DNA of 64,000 nt from Nocardia speluncae NBRC 108251 (GTDB lineage Bacteria > Actinomycetota > Actinomycetes > Mycobacteriales > Mycobacteriaceae). Below are positions 29,672 through 38,283 of the stretch, one piece after another; the first letter of the stretch is position 1; each line of letters opens with the position of its first letter. The stretch covers positions 372,001 through 436,000 of the forward strand of contig NZ_BDBZ01000001.1 of the NCBI RefSeq assembly GCF_001613245.1. The letters run 5' to 3'. Made by a program: the position numbers and the translations under genes. The notes below the pieces were generated by a model, which saw only the letters and a program-made list of their open reading frames with translations, did not search any database and was not told the origin of the DNA.

Positions 29672-29706
29672 GCACTGTTAGGGCGCTACAAAGCAATCGC
29701 TTGCTT
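29667..29706. promoter_or_regulatory. Degenerate KstR2-like half site and a second inverted repeat
   Basis: ACCAAGCACTGTTA (29667-29680) resembles one half and the centre of the KstR2 box and overlaps the candidate -35 of the importer promoter. Next to it AAGCAA-TCGC-TTGCTT (29691-29706) is a perfect inverted repeat. Both could bind the divergent TetR regulator. The rest of the 816-nt gap 29179-29994 shows no other gene. Confidence 0.4.
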
Positions 29707-29943
29707 GGAACGTTAGATGGATCACAGCGGCCTGTCAACGGTTTCCCGGGATATCCCTCACCGACCGGCCGAAGCGCGCCGTATCGCAGGACTCGACCGC
29801 GACAGCACAACTCACATTCGGTCATAGCAGCTGGCTGTTGCACAGCAGTCGACACCCGGCCGGATTGGCTCGCAACCGGTGTTTTCCCAGGCCCGCACAC
29901 TCACGGACAAGCAGGTCTGCGCGGTCGTGTAGCCTTCGAATCG

Positions 29944-29957
29944 AGCAAGTGCTTGAT
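29944..29957. promoter_or_regulatory. KstR2-type operator upstream of the TetR gene
   Basis: AGCAAGTGCTTGAT matches the mycobacterial KstR2 consensus AnCAAGnnCTTGnT at every fixed position. It lies 38 nt before the GTG of the KstR2-like regulator, as expected for autorepression. Confidence 0.7.
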
Positions 29958-29994
29958 CGGGAACCGGACAACACGGCACACGAGGAGACGCCAG

Positions 29995-30732
29995 GTGTCA
30001 CCCACTCGGAAAGAGGCCATCCTGTTCCACGCCGCGAAACTGTTCAGCGAACGCGGTGTCGCGCGCACCACCGTGCGCGATATCGCCGACGAGGTCGGGA
30101 TCCTTTCGGGCAGCCTGTACCACCACTTCGCATCCAAACATGCGATCGTCTTCGAAATCGTCATCACCTTCATCGACGATCTCAACGACCGCTACGAAGC
30201 CGCGCTCGTCCCCGGCGAAACCGCCCGCGGGCGGCTCGACCGGATGATCGCGGTCTCCTTCGAATCGGCCACCGACCACCCCTACGCGACGGAGATCTAC
30301 CAGAACGAGAGCACACTCTCGTCGCAACCCGCCGACAGCCGTATCGCCACCGCCGTCCGCCGCGCCAACCAGTACTGGGCCGACGCCATTGCACGCGGTA
30401 TCGAAACCGGGGAATTCCGGACCGATGTCGACCCGCACCACTTCCACCGGATGCTGCGCGAATCGGTCTGGTTCACCGTCCGCTTCCACCGGGACTCACT
30501 GGCGACCAGCGCCGATCGGCTCCGCCACGATCTGATCGGGGTCTTCCTCGACGGTTTCGCCACTGGAGACGCGGCCCGGAAGCCCGCCGCCTCCACCCTC
30601 GGGGTTCCGTCCGGACCACCTGCTGTGCCCGCACCCGAGGGCCCCGCCGGCGAGCCGGCGCTCATCGACCTACAGCGCAATATCCGTGAACTCGAGGAAG
30701 CAGTCCGGGAGCTCCGCCTGCAGCGAGGCTGA
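29995..30732 (+). CDS. TetR-family repressor, KstR2-like, with C-terminal coiled-coil extension
   Basis: 245 residues. The DNA-binding part, TTVRDIADEVGILSGSLYHHFASK near 25-48, is almost the same as in KstR2, the repressor of steroid-ring catabolism that responds to a CoA thioester. The ligand domain follows to about residue 190. KstR2 itself is about 200 residues; here a Pro-rich linker and a predicted amphipathic helix (LQRNIRELEEAVREL) are added. GTG start with GAGGAG upstream. Divergent from the importer operon; the operator at 29944 is its own, and a second exact site lies before the thiolase gene. Confidence 0.9.
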   Translation: MSPTRKEAILFHAAKLFSERGVARTTVRDIADEVGILSGSLYHHFASKHAIVFEIVITFIDDLNDRYEAALVPGETARGRLDRMIAVSFESATDHPYATEIYQNESTLSSQPADSRIATAVRRANQYWADAIARGIETGEFRTDVDPHHFHRMLRESVWFTVRFHRDSLATSADRLRHDLIGVFLDGFATGDAARKPAASTLGVPSGPPAVPAPEGPAGEPALIDLQRNIRELEEAVRELRLQRG

Positions 30733-30740
30733 CGAGCGGC

Positions 30741-30777
30741 CGCGCAGGCACGCTCATCCTGGCGCCCTGCCTGCGCG
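30741..30777. terminator. Hairpin after the KstR2-like gene
   Basis: Perfect 10-bp arms 30741-30750 and 30768-30777 (CGCGCAGGCA and complement) with a 17-nt loop, starting 8 nt after the stop. Beyond it 30778-30925 is empty up to the convergent thioesterase gene. Confidence 0.65.
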
Positions 30778-30925
30778 ACCTGACCACGATCCCGCCGCAT
30801 CGCGCGGGATGACCGCGGCACAGCGCGATGCGATGCACCCGAGTGCCGGGTCGTCCGGTCACCGACGGGACGACCGCTTACTCCGCGGCGCCGGAGATAT
30901 CCGCCCATTTCGACCAGCCCTGGAT

Positions 30926-31744
30926 CTATCGGGTCGAAGGCCGGCTCCCTCGAGCTCCTCCAGGGGCCGGGGGGCGGTCCGGCTCGACGGCCGCGGGGGC
31001 CGGCGGAACCGGATTCCCCTCTCGCATAGGGTCACCCACCCGGCCGGGCGGGTCAGGCGCAGTCCAGCGGAGTACCGGTGCTCCTGCTGTGCGGGGTCGT
31101 GCGACGGTTTTATCGATGAACAGGGCCTCGACGGAGACACACAGCTCACCGTCCGCGGTGTGGATCGCACCCACGGAAGTGATCTTGTTGCCGTCCTGCG
31201 AAACCAGCCTGCCACTGACTGTGAGTGGCACGAACAACGGTGTCGGGCGGTGGTACCGCACATTCAATTGCGCGGTAGGACCGTTGCAGCCGCCCCACGT
31301 GTTGGCGACCCCGAGCGTGTGATCGAGCAGTTGGGCCGACACTCCCCCGTGCACATGTCCCGGCGGGCCCTGATAGGGGATGGTCAGGGTGACCACACCG
31401 TCGACCGATCCGTCGGCGCGGCCGGTGAGCACCAGTGGCGGCGCGATCGCGTTCTCCGGGCCGGTGACCGGGTCATGACGTGTGACACCCTCACCGTGCC
31501 ACATGTCCACCAGGCGTTCGGCCACCTGCGGAGCATGCTGCTCGAGATGATCGGCAATACTGTCGAGCTCCTCGGCCACCCGATCGAGGTTCGCGTTCGC
31601 ACGGTCGGTGCGCAGCAATGCGTCGATCACCCGCCGCGCCGCCGCTGTCGCACGATCGACCGGCGTGTCCTGCGGTGCCGAGGTGAGCACGCTGCCGTCG
31701 GCCGCCGTGCGCACGGTAGGACGGGCGGGCGGGTCATAACTCAT
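30926..31744 (-). CDS. PaaI-type acyl-CoA thioesterase (hot-dog fold)
   Basis: 272 residues. The hot-dog core is at about 130-220: GHVHGGVSAQLLDHTLG with the HGG motif of PaaI/YbgC-like thioesterases, then TAQLNVRYHRPTPLFVPLTVSGRL. The N-terminal 100 residues are helical, and the C-terminal 40 are Pro/Arg-rich and poorly conserved-looking. GGGAG lies 7 nt before the ATG. It is 127 nt downstream of the Ltp2-like gene; it may release CoA from dead-end acyl-CoAs in the same pathway. Confidence 0.82.
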   Translation of the reverse strand: MSYDPPARPTVRTAADGSVLTSAPQDTPVDRATAAARRVIDALLRTDRANANLDRVAEELDSIADHLEQHAPQVAERLVDMWHGEGVTRHDPVTGPENAIAPPLVLTGRADGSVDGVVTLTIPYQGPPGHVHGGVSAQLLDHTLGVANTWGGCNGPTAQLNVRYHRPTPLFVPLTVSGRLVSQDGNKITSVGAIHTADGELCVSVEALFIDKTVARPRTAGAPVLRWTAPDPPGRVGDPMREGNPVPPAPAAVEPDRPPAPGGARGSRPSTR

Positions 31745-31871
31745 CGGGGTCTCCCGGGGTGATCGAGGCGGGGTCGGCACTCGCTGTGCCCACCCCATGC
31801 GCACAGCGACCTGAAAGGCGTCTCGCGGCGAGTGGGAACGCATACGGCGCGGCCCCGGTCTGCTACGCCCC

Positions 31872-33050
31872 TCACGCAACACCGAGCACGAGGCCACTCG
31901 TCGGCACCGCGGTTCCCGCGGTGACCAGAACGTTCTCCACGCCGTCGGGCTGGTTCGCCGACGTACCGCGCAGCAGCCGGACGGCCTCCGCGATCCCGTT
32001 GACGCCGTGCAGGTAGGCCTCCCCGACCTGGCCGCCGTGGGTGTTGGTGGGCAGTCGGCCCCCGAGTGCGAGGTTACCGTCGGCGATGAAATCCTTCGCC
32101 TCCCCGGGCGCGCAGAAGCCGAGTTCCTCGAGCTGTGGGAGCACCAGCGGCGTGAAGTGGTCGTAGAGGATCGCGGCGTCGATATCGGCGGGTTGCAGGC
32201 CACTCTGCCCGTAGAGTTGCCGGCCGACCAGACCCATTTCGGGGATGCGGGCGATATCGGGCCGGTAGTAGCTCGTCATCATGTGCTGGTCTTTGCTGCT
32301 GCCCTGCGCGGCGCCCTTGATCAGCGCTGGTGTGTGCGTAAGGGTGCGGGCGCGTTCGGCGGAGACGACGACGAGTGCTTGACCGCCGTCGGTTTCCTGG
32401 CAGCAGTCCAGCAGATGCAGTGGTTCGGCGATCCAGCGAGAATTCTGGTGATCCGCGAGCGTGATCGGCCGCCGGTAGAACCACGCGGCCGGGTTGTTCG
32501 CGGCGAAAGCGCGGGCGGCCACGGCGACGCGGCCGAAATCTTCGCTGGTGGCACCGTACTGATGCATATACCGCCGGGCGAACATCGCGACCCACTGGGC
32601 GGGGGTGGACAGTCCTTGCGGGGTCAGCCAGGCGTACGCCGCCCGGTCGGCGGTACTGTCCATCGGCCGGTCGTGCTGACCGAGACCGAAGCGGACACCG
32701 GACCGCTCGTTGAACGCCCGATAGCAGACGACGACCTCGGCCACCCCGGTGGCCACGGCCATCGCCGCCTGCTGCACCGTGGCGCAGGCGGCGCCGCCGC
32801 CGTAGCCGACGCGGGAAAAGAATTTCAGTTCCCCGAGCCCACAGTTGCGGGCGACGAGTACTTCACCGTTCGTTTCGGCGGTGTAGGTGGCGAGGCCGTC
32901 CACTTCGGAAGGGTCGATACCGGCGTCGGCGAGCGCGGTGACGATCGCCTCACAGGCCAGTTGCAGTTCGCTGCGGCCGGAGTTCTTGGAGAACTCGGTC
33001 GCGCCGATACCGACGACGGCGGCTGCGCCGGACAGTGCGCCTACTGTCAT
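31872..33050 (-). CDS. ltp2: Ltp2-like acyl-CoA retro-aldolase (thiolase fold)
   Basis: 392 residues of the non-canonical thiolase/SCP-x-like family: AAVVGIGATEFSKNSGRSE at the start, GYGGGAACATVQQAAMAV, and TNTHGGQVGEAYLHGVNGIAEAV near the end. It matches the Ltp2 group, which with a DUF35 partner cleaves the last three-carbon steroid side chain of a hydroxyacyl-CoA, releasing propionyl-CoA. It overlaps the ChsH1-like gene by 4 nt (ATGA), and the DUF35 partner is encoded in the same operon. The substrate here may be a steroid or another polycyclic acid. Confidence 0.85.
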   Translation of the reverse strand: MTVGALSGAAAVVGIGATEFSKNSGRSELQLACEAIVTALADAGIDPSEVDGLATYTAETNGEVLVARNCGLGELKFFSRVGYGGGAACATVQQAAMAVATGVAEVVVCYRAFNERSGVRFGLGQHDRPMDSTADRAAYAWLTPQGLSTPAQWVAMFARRYMHQYGATSEDFGRVAVAARAFAANNPAAWFYRRPITLADHQNSRWIAEPLHLLDCCQETDGGQALVVVSAERARTLTHTPALIKGAAQGSSKDQHMMTSYYRPDIARIPEMGLVGRQLYGQSGLQPADIDAAILYDHFTPLVLPQLEELGFCAPGEAKDFIADGNLALGGRLPTNTHGGQVGEAYLHGVNGIAEAVRLLRGTSANQPDGVENVLVTAGTAVPTSGLVLGVA

Positions 33051-33460
33051 CGGGCTTCCCCTTCCACGAAGACGAGGGTGACGAGTCCGCGCACATGATC
33101 GCCCAGGCTGTTGGTGCCGCGAACCTGCACCGACACCACACCGTCGGCGTTACCAGTCACCTCACCACTCAACGTCATCGTGTCGCCGGGATAGTTGGGG
33201 GCACCGAGCCGGATGGCAACCTTACGCAACGAAGCCCGCGGTCCCGCCCAGTCGGTGACGTAACGACCCACCAGCCCGTTGGTGGTGAGGATATTCATGA
33301 ACACATCCTTGGAGCCGCGTTCGACCGCCAGATCCGGGTCGTGGTGGACGTCCTGGTAGTCGCGACTCGCGATGGCCGTCGACACGATCAAGGTGCGGGT
33401 GAGCGGGATGGCGAGCTCCGGAAGAACCGTACCGACCGTGATATCCGCCGCCGCGCTCAC
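33047..33460 (-). CDS. chsH1: ChsH1-like hydratase subunit (MaoC-like hot-dog)
   Basis: 137 residues. IVSTAIASRDYQDVHHDPDLAVERGSKD followed by NILTTNGLVGRYVTDWAGP and the C-terminal TNSLGDHV matches, from memory, M. tuberculosis ChsH1 (Rv3541c) through almost its whole length. ChsH1 pairs with the MaoC part of ChsH2 to hydrate an enoyl-CoA side chain; the D-x-x-x-x-H hydratase motif is visible in DYQDVHHD. It overlaps both neighbours by 4 nt. Confidence 0.88.
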   Translation of the reverse strand: MSAAADITVGTVLPELAIPLTRTLIVSTAIASRDYQDVHHDPDLAVERGSKDVFMNILTTNGLVGRYVTDWAGPRASLRKVAIRLGAPNYPGDTMTLSGEVTGNADGVVSVQVRGTNSLGDHVRGLVTLVFVEGEAR

Positions 33461-34563
33461 ACCGTCACCTCCGGGCGAGCGAGCAGGTCGCCGAGGCGGG
33501 CGAGGTCGGCGCTCGCGGCCCCGAGGGTCGCGGCGATCTGCTTACCCCACAGCAGGTACCGGTGCACGGGATAGTCGATATCCACCCCGATCCCGCCGTG
33601 CACATGCTGAACGCGATGCACGACGCGCTGCCCGCCGTCGGTGGCCCACCATTTGGCCACCGGCACCGCTGTACCGGGGTCGTCGCCACTACCGAGCAGC
33701 CATGCCGCCTGCCACAGCGTGACCCGCATCGCCTCGAGATCGATATAGCAGTCGGCCAGTTGATGGCTCACGGCCTGGAAAGTCGACAGTGGCCGCCCGA
33801 ACTGGTGGCGTTCGTTGAGGTAGGTCACCGCGTGCGCTACCGCGGCGTCCCCCACGCCGGCCTGTAGTGCCGCCAGCGCGACCTCGGCCCGGGAGACCAG
33901 CCACTGCACGGAATCTCCCTCGGCGAGGTGTTCCACCGGGGCATCGTCGAAGGTGAGGTTCGCGGCGAGCGCGCGGGTAGTGGTTTCGTTGGTCTCTGCT
34001 CGGACGCCGGCGCCGGCGGGATCGACCAGGAACAGGCCGGTTCCGGTCGGCGTCGCGGCCGAGACCACGACCCGGGTGGCGATATGCGCCGCCGGGACCA
34101 CCGCTTTCGCACCACTCATCACCCACGTTCCGTCGGTGGATCGGTGCGCCGACGTCTCGGGTGTCCTCGGATCGGCGGGACCGAACTCTTCGAGCCCGAC
34201 GGTGAGGAACAGGTCCCCGGCCGCCGCGGGAACCACGTAGCTGCTCTGCTGCTCGGGGGTGCCGAATTCGGCGACGGCGGCCGCGGCGAGCGCGGTCTCC
34301 CACAGCGGTACGGGGGCGACGCTGCGGCCGTGTTGTTCGAGCAGCACACAGAGCTCGGTGAACCCCAGCCCTCCGCCGCCGGATCCGGCGGGTAGCGCGA
34401 TCCCCACCAGACCGGCGCGGGCGAGCTCGCGCCACAGGTCCCGGTCGACCCGCTCCGCCGAGGCCTCGACGGCCTGGACGCGCTCCGGACCCGATTTCCC
34501 GGTGAAGATGTCGGCGGCCAGGTCGCGGATCGCGGCCTGCTCCTCGGTGAAGGCGAAATCCAT
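33457..34563 (-). CDS. Acyl-CoA dehydrogenase subunit (igr-type, heteromeric partner)
   Basis: 368 residues. FTEEQAAIRDLAADIF start, VGDAAVAHAVTYLNERHQFGRPLSTFQAVSHQLADCYIDLEAMR and the C-terminal HGGIGVDIDYPVHRYL give the FAD-dependent dehydrogenase fold. The middle beta-domain is diverged, as in one partner of the alpha2-beta2 ChsE-type enzymes. It lies between the ChsH2-like and ChsH1-like genes with 1- and 4-nt overlaps, so it probably forms a heterotetramer with the product of 35495. Confidence 0.88.
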   Translation of the reverse strand: MDFAFTEEQAAIRDLAADIFTGKSGPERVQAVEASAERVDRDLWRELARAGLVGIALPAGSGGGGLGFTELCVLLEQHGRSVAPVPLWETALAAAAVAEFGTPEQQSSYVVPAAAGDLFLTVGLEEFGPADPRTPETSAHRSTDGTWVMSGAKAVVPAAHIATRVVVSAATPTGTGLFLVDPAGAGVRAETNETTTRALAANLTFDDAPVEHLAEGDSVQWLVSRAEVALAALQAGVGDAAVAHAVTYLNERHQFGRPLSTFQAVSHQLADCYIDLEAMRVTLWQAAWLLGSGDDPGTAVPVAKWWATDGGQRVVHRVQHVHGGIGVDIDYPVHRYLLWGKQIAATLGAASADLARLGDLLARPEVTV

Positions 34564-35498
34564 CAGTTCTCCTCGCGTGTGACCGGACGGAACGCGGGTA
34601 GCGTCAGCTCCGGGTCGGCGTCGATCCAGTCCAGTTCCACGGGCATATCGATTCGCATCTCCCCGGGTGCGGCACCGACCATGTTCGCAACCAGCCGGGT
34701 GCCCTCCTCGAGTTCGATGACAGCGACGATCAGCGGGTAGTCGAAGGCGTCGAGCCGCGGATGGTGGTTGACCACGAAGCTGTAGACGACGCCGCGGCCG
34801 CAGGCATCGACGGTGTCCCAGTCCAGTGATCGGCAGTGCCCGCACATCGGTCCGGTCGGGTGCCGCAGCGTCCCGCAGGAAACACACCGCTGGATCACCA
34901 GGCGGTGTTGCCGGGCGGCGTCGAACCAGAAGGCATTGTCCTGGTTGATCGCCGGGCGTGGCCGTAGTGCGCGAGGGGGCTCTTTCGCCGCGGGCCGGAA
35001 CCGCAGGATGCGCCACCGCTGGGTGGCGACGACCGCACCGCTCTGGTCCCGGTACGTTTTCACGGTTGTCACGAAATGCCCGGGTCCGAGCGCGGTTTTC
35101 TTCTCCGGGGAGATCGATTCGATTACTTCGCTGACATTGATCCGGGTGCCGGGACGTAGTTCGGCGAAGTATTCCTGTTCGGAATCGGTGGCGACCACCG
35201 AGGTGAACCCGGCCTCGGCCAAGGTGTCCAGCAGTCGGGTGGCGACCTCGGAGGCAGTGTGACCGGCGGCGGTCGCCGCGTATCCACGCATCGTCCACGC
35301 CTGCACCATCGTCGGCGGTGCGATGAGGCCCTCGCGGCCGGCGGCGCGGGCGGCATCGTCGTCGAGGTAGATCGGGTTGGTATCGCCCATGGCTTCCACC
35401 CAGTGCCGGATCATGGCGGTGTTCACCGGGTCCGGCGCCCAGGTGGTGGGTTGCAGTTCGCGGCCCACCAGGGTGTTCAACGTATCGAGTACGCTCAT
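34563..35498 (-). CDS. chsH2: ChsH2-like bifunctional protein (MaoC-like + DUF35)
   Basis: 311 residues, the length I recall for M. tuberculosis ChsH2 (Rv3542c). The N-terminal hot-dog half has GDTNPIYLDDDAARAAGREGLIAPPTM; the C-terminal DUF35 half has a rubredoxin-like zinc finger (CVSCGTLRHPTGPMCGHC) and an OB fold. In the igr system the first half hydrates with ChsH1 and the second docks Ltp2. It overlaps the dehydrogenase upstream by ATGA and the one downstream by one base. Confidence 0.9.
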   Translation of the reverse strand: MSVLDTLNTLVGRELQPTTWAPDPVNTAMIRHWVEAMGDTNPIYLDDDAARAAGREGLIAPPTMVQAWTMRGYAATAAGHTASEVATRLLDTLAEAGFTSVVATDSEQEYFAELRPGTRINVSEVIESISPEKKTALGPGHFVTTVKTYRDQSGAVVATQRWRILRFRPAAKEPPRALRPRPAINQDNAFWFDAARQHRLVIQRCVSCGTLRHPTGPMCGHCRSLDWDTVDACGRGVVYSFVVNHHPRLDAFDYPLIVAVIELEEGTRLVANMVGAAPGEMRIDMPVELDWIDADPELTLPAFRPVTREEN

Positions 35499-36661
35499 CG
35501 GCCGCGGCCCGCCTTGACCGTCCCCAACCCCAGGGTGGCGACCATATCCCGCAGTACCTCGTTGACCCCGCCACCGAAGGTGTTGACCACCCCTTGCCGG
35601 GAGATCTGCTCGATCTGCCCGGCAAGGACCGCGCCGGGACTTCCGGGTCGAATCCGGCCGGCGGCCCCGAGGATGCCGAGCAGTGTCCGGTACACGTCGA
35701 TATGGGTCTCGGTGCCGAATACCTTCGTGGCGCCCGCGTCCGCACCGGAGAGGGTGTCGGCCGCGACGGCGGCGGTCATCTTCCAGTTCATCAACCGCAT
35801 CGCCACCAGCTTCGCGTGGGTGCGCGCGAATTCCTGCCGCACCCATGGTGTTTCGATCGCACCGGTATCGCGGGCCCAGTCCAGAACCTGATGCCACAGA
35901 CCTTCGGTGCGTCCGCCCAGCGCGGCCAGCCCGATACGTTCGTGGTTGAGCTGCGCGGTGATCAGCTGCCACCCGCCGTTCGGCTCACCCACCACGGCAT
36001 CGGCGCCGACGCGCATGCCGGAGTAGTAGGTGGAGGTGACCGTCAGACCGCCGACGGTATGGATCGGTGACCAGGAGAAGCCGGGGTCGCCGGTCGGTAC
36101 GATGAGGATCGATATGCCCTGGTGTTTCGGGGCTTCCGGATCGGTGCGGCAGGCCAGCCAGATGTAGTCGGCGGTATTCGCACCGGAGGTGAAGATCTTG
36201 TTGCCGTCCACCACCCAGTCGTCGCCGTCACGTACCGCGCGGGTGTGCAGCGAGGCCAGATCGGTGCCGGCGCCGGGTTCGGTGTAGCCGATTGCGAAGA
36301 CGATATCGCCGGCCAGGATCCCGGGCAGGTACTTCGCTTTCTGCTCATCGGTGCCGTACTTCTGCAGTGTCGGACCCACCGTGTTGACGGTGACGAAAGG
36401 GAACGGCAGCCCCGCACGCTGGACTTCGTCGAAGAATACGAACTGCTCCTCGATGGAACGGCCCTGACCGCCGAACTCCACCGGCCAGCCGATCCCCAGC
36501 CAGCCGTCGGCGCCGAGCATCTTGACGATCTCGCGGAACCGGTCGCCGCCCACACCCTGTTCACCGGCGGCGCGGCGCTCGTCTGCGGGCAGTAGCTCCG
36601 CAAAATAGGCACGCAATTCTCGCCTGAGCTCCTGGTGCTCGGGTGACTCCCGCAAATCCAT
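35495..36661 (-). CDS. Acyl-CoA dehydrogenase (igr-type, first gene of the operon)
   Basis: 388 residues. GWPVEFGGQGRSIEEQFVFFDEVQRAG, IGYTEPGAGTDLASLHTRAV (FAD and substrate loop) and the C-terminal ARQGVVNTFGGGVNEVLRD-like end show the FadE28/FadE29 group. AGGAG lies 7 nt before the ATG (MDLRESPEH). It heads the five-gene core and is divergent from the LLM gene across 137 nt, which must contain the operon promoter; no exact KstR2 box was found there. Confidence 0.9.
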   Translation of the reverse strand: MDLRESPEHQELRRELRAYFAELLPADERRAAGEQGVGGDRFREIVKMLGADGWLGIGWPVEFGGQGRSIEEQFVFFDEVQRAGLPFPFVTVNTVGPTLQKYGTDEQKAKYLPGILAGDIVFAIGYTEPGAGTDLASLHTRAVRDGDDWVVDGNKIFTSGANTADYIWLACRTDPEAPKHQGISILIVPTGDPGFSWSPIHTVGGLTVTSTYYSGMRVGADAVVGEPNGGWQLITAQLNHERIGLAALGGRTEGLWHQVLDWARDTGAIETPWVRQEFARTHAKLVAMRLMNWKMTAAVAADTLSGADAGATKVFGTETHIDVYRTLLGILGAAGRIRPGSPGAVLAGQIEQISRQGVVNTFGGGVNEVLRDMVATLGLGTVKAGRGR

Positions 36662-36798
36662 CGTGGTTCTCCTATGCCGTGCACGGCTGTCGCGACGTGG
36701 TCCGGACGCTAATCCGCGAACCGGTTGCGGGCCCGCCGAGGTCTCACCCAACGGAAAGACCGGTTCCTTCCCCCGTCTCGGAGGGCTGAGATGAGGTC

Positions 36799-37695
36799 AT
36801 GGAAATCGGGCTCAACCTTCTCGGCGCCGAGGCTCTGTTCGGCGGTGACATCAGCTGTGTCCCCGGCTTGGCGGCCGAGGCGGATCGACGCGGAATCGAC
36901 CTGATCTCCACCGGAGATCACCTCGGCTTCGCCGCGGACGCCCACACACAGCGCCTGCGGGAGAACAACTTCCCGTTCCCGCTCGACCACCCGTGGTACG
37001 AACCGATCTCCCTGCTGTCGGCCGTGGCCGCCGTCACCGAGCGGGCACAGCTGGGTGTTTCGGTGCTGATCGCCACCGTCCGGCCCGCCGTACTGCTGGC
37101 AAAACAGATCGCGACCCTCGACCGCCTCTCCCGCGGACGGGTCACCATGGGTTTCGGTGTGGGCTGGCAGGAAGCGGAATACACCGCCACCGGTATGCCG
37201 TTCGACGCCCGGTTCGGCCGGATGGAGGACACTGTGCGCGCCTGCCGGGAACTGTGGACCCATGCGCCGGCGCAGTTCACCGGACGCAATTTCGCCTTCG
37301 AAAACTTCCACAGCCTGCCGTTCCCGGTGCAGGAACGGGTCCCGATCCTGTTCGGTCTCGGCCCGAGCCCCCGCAACTTCGACCGTATCGCGCGCGTCGC
37401 CGACGGCTGGTCTGTCAACCCCACCGACCTGCCCGGATTCACCGACAGCGTCGCACTACTGCGTGACAGGTTCACCGCATACGGTCGCGACCCCGGCACG
37501 GCACGTATCCAGGTATCCCTCACGCCGGTGCAGCGCCCGGACGGCAGCGCCGACCTCGACGCCACCGCACGGTCGGCGCAGCAGTTCCGGCGCAACGGGG
37601 CCACGGCTGTTGTCTTCCGCCCGACCGCATTCGGCCGGACAGCCGATCGGTTGCCCGAACTACTGGATTGGATGATCAGCCTCGGGCACGAATGA
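36799..37695 (+). CDS. LLM-class F420-dependent oxidoreductase
   Basis: 298 residues, a luciferase-like TIM barrel. STGDHLGFAADA, VSVLIATVRPAVLLAKQIATLDRLSRGRVTMGFGVGWQEAEY and RIARVADGW are characteristic of the actinobacterial F420 subgroup. It probably reduces or oxidises a ring or carbonyl of the catabolised compound. It is divergent from the igr-like operon and is followed after 16 nt by a SnoaL-like gene. Confidence 0.9.
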   Translation: MEIGLNLLGAEALFGGDISCVPGLAAEADRRGIDLISTGDHLGFAADAHTQRLRENNFPFPLDHPWYEPISLLSAVAAVTERAQLGVSVLIATVRPAVLLAKQIATLDRLSRGRVTMGFGVGWQEAEYTATGMPFDARFGRMEDTVRACRELWTHAPAQFTGRNFAFENFHSLPFPVQERVPILFGLGPSPRNFDRIARVADGWSVNPTDLPGFTDSVALLRDRFTAYGRDPGTARIQVSLTPVQRPDGSADLDATARSAQQFRRNGATAVVFRPTAFGRTADRLPELLDWMISLGHE

Positions 37696-37711
37696 CAGAA
37701 GGAGCATCCCG

Positions 37712-38212
37712 GTGACCGACGCATTGCAGGAACTACTGCACAAACAGGCCATCTACGAGGTAGTGCTGCGTTACTGCCGTGGCATCGACCGGCTCGACTT
37801 CGATCTGGTTCGCGGCGCCTATCATCCCGACGGAATCGACCACCACACCGGATTCGACGGCACGGTGGATGATTTCATCACCTGGGTGCGCCCGAAACTC
37901 CGTGCGATCGGCGGCACCATGCATCACATCGGCAATCACCTGGTGGAATTGCACGGCGACCGAGCGATCAGCGAATCGTATTCCACGGCGGCCCACTGGG
38001 GCGCGCCCGGCCGGGACGATTTCACCAGCGGCTGCCGCTACGTCGATCTGATGGAGTTGCGCGACGGCAGATGGGCCATCGCCGAACGATGGGCGGTACG
38101 CGAGTGGACCCGCTCCGACGCCGGGCGGCTCACCGACCCCGAAGGGCCCGGGCCCCGCGGCCGCCGCGACAGTTCGGACCCGTTGCACTTGCTGCGGGCA
38201 CGGATCGGCTGA
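37712..38212 (+). CDS. SnoaL-like / NTF2-fold protein
   Basis: 166 residues. LLHKQAIYEVVLRYCRGIDRLDFDLVRGAYHPDG is the usual opening of SnoaL_4 proteins; HHIGNHLVELHGDRAISESY and WAIAERW complete the alpha+beta cone. Members include dehydratases, ring-hydroxylating dioxygenase beta-like subunits and steroid isomerase relatives. GTG start with GAAGGAG upstream. Same transcript as the LLM gene. Confidence 0.88.
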   Translation: MTDALQELLHKQAIYEVVLRYCRGIDRLDFDLVRGAYHPDGIDHHTGFDGTVDDFITWVRPKLRAIGGTMHHIGNHLVELHGDRAISESYSTAAHWGAPGRDDFTSGCRYVDLMELRDGRWAIAERWAVREWTRSDAGRLTDPEGPGPRGRRDSSDPLHLLRARIG

Positions 38213-38227
38213 CTCGCCCGCTGTGAC

Positions 38228-38261
38228 CGGCGCCCGGCAACGACTGTCGCGGCGGGCGCCG
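38228..38261. terminator. Hairpin between convergent genes
   Basis: Arms 38228-38236 and 38253-38261 (CGGCGCCCG and complement), 16-nt loop, between the SnoaL-like gene and the acyl-CoA synthetase gene. Confidence 0.55.
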
Positions 38262-38283
38262 CCTCAGCGGGACCGGGGCTCGT

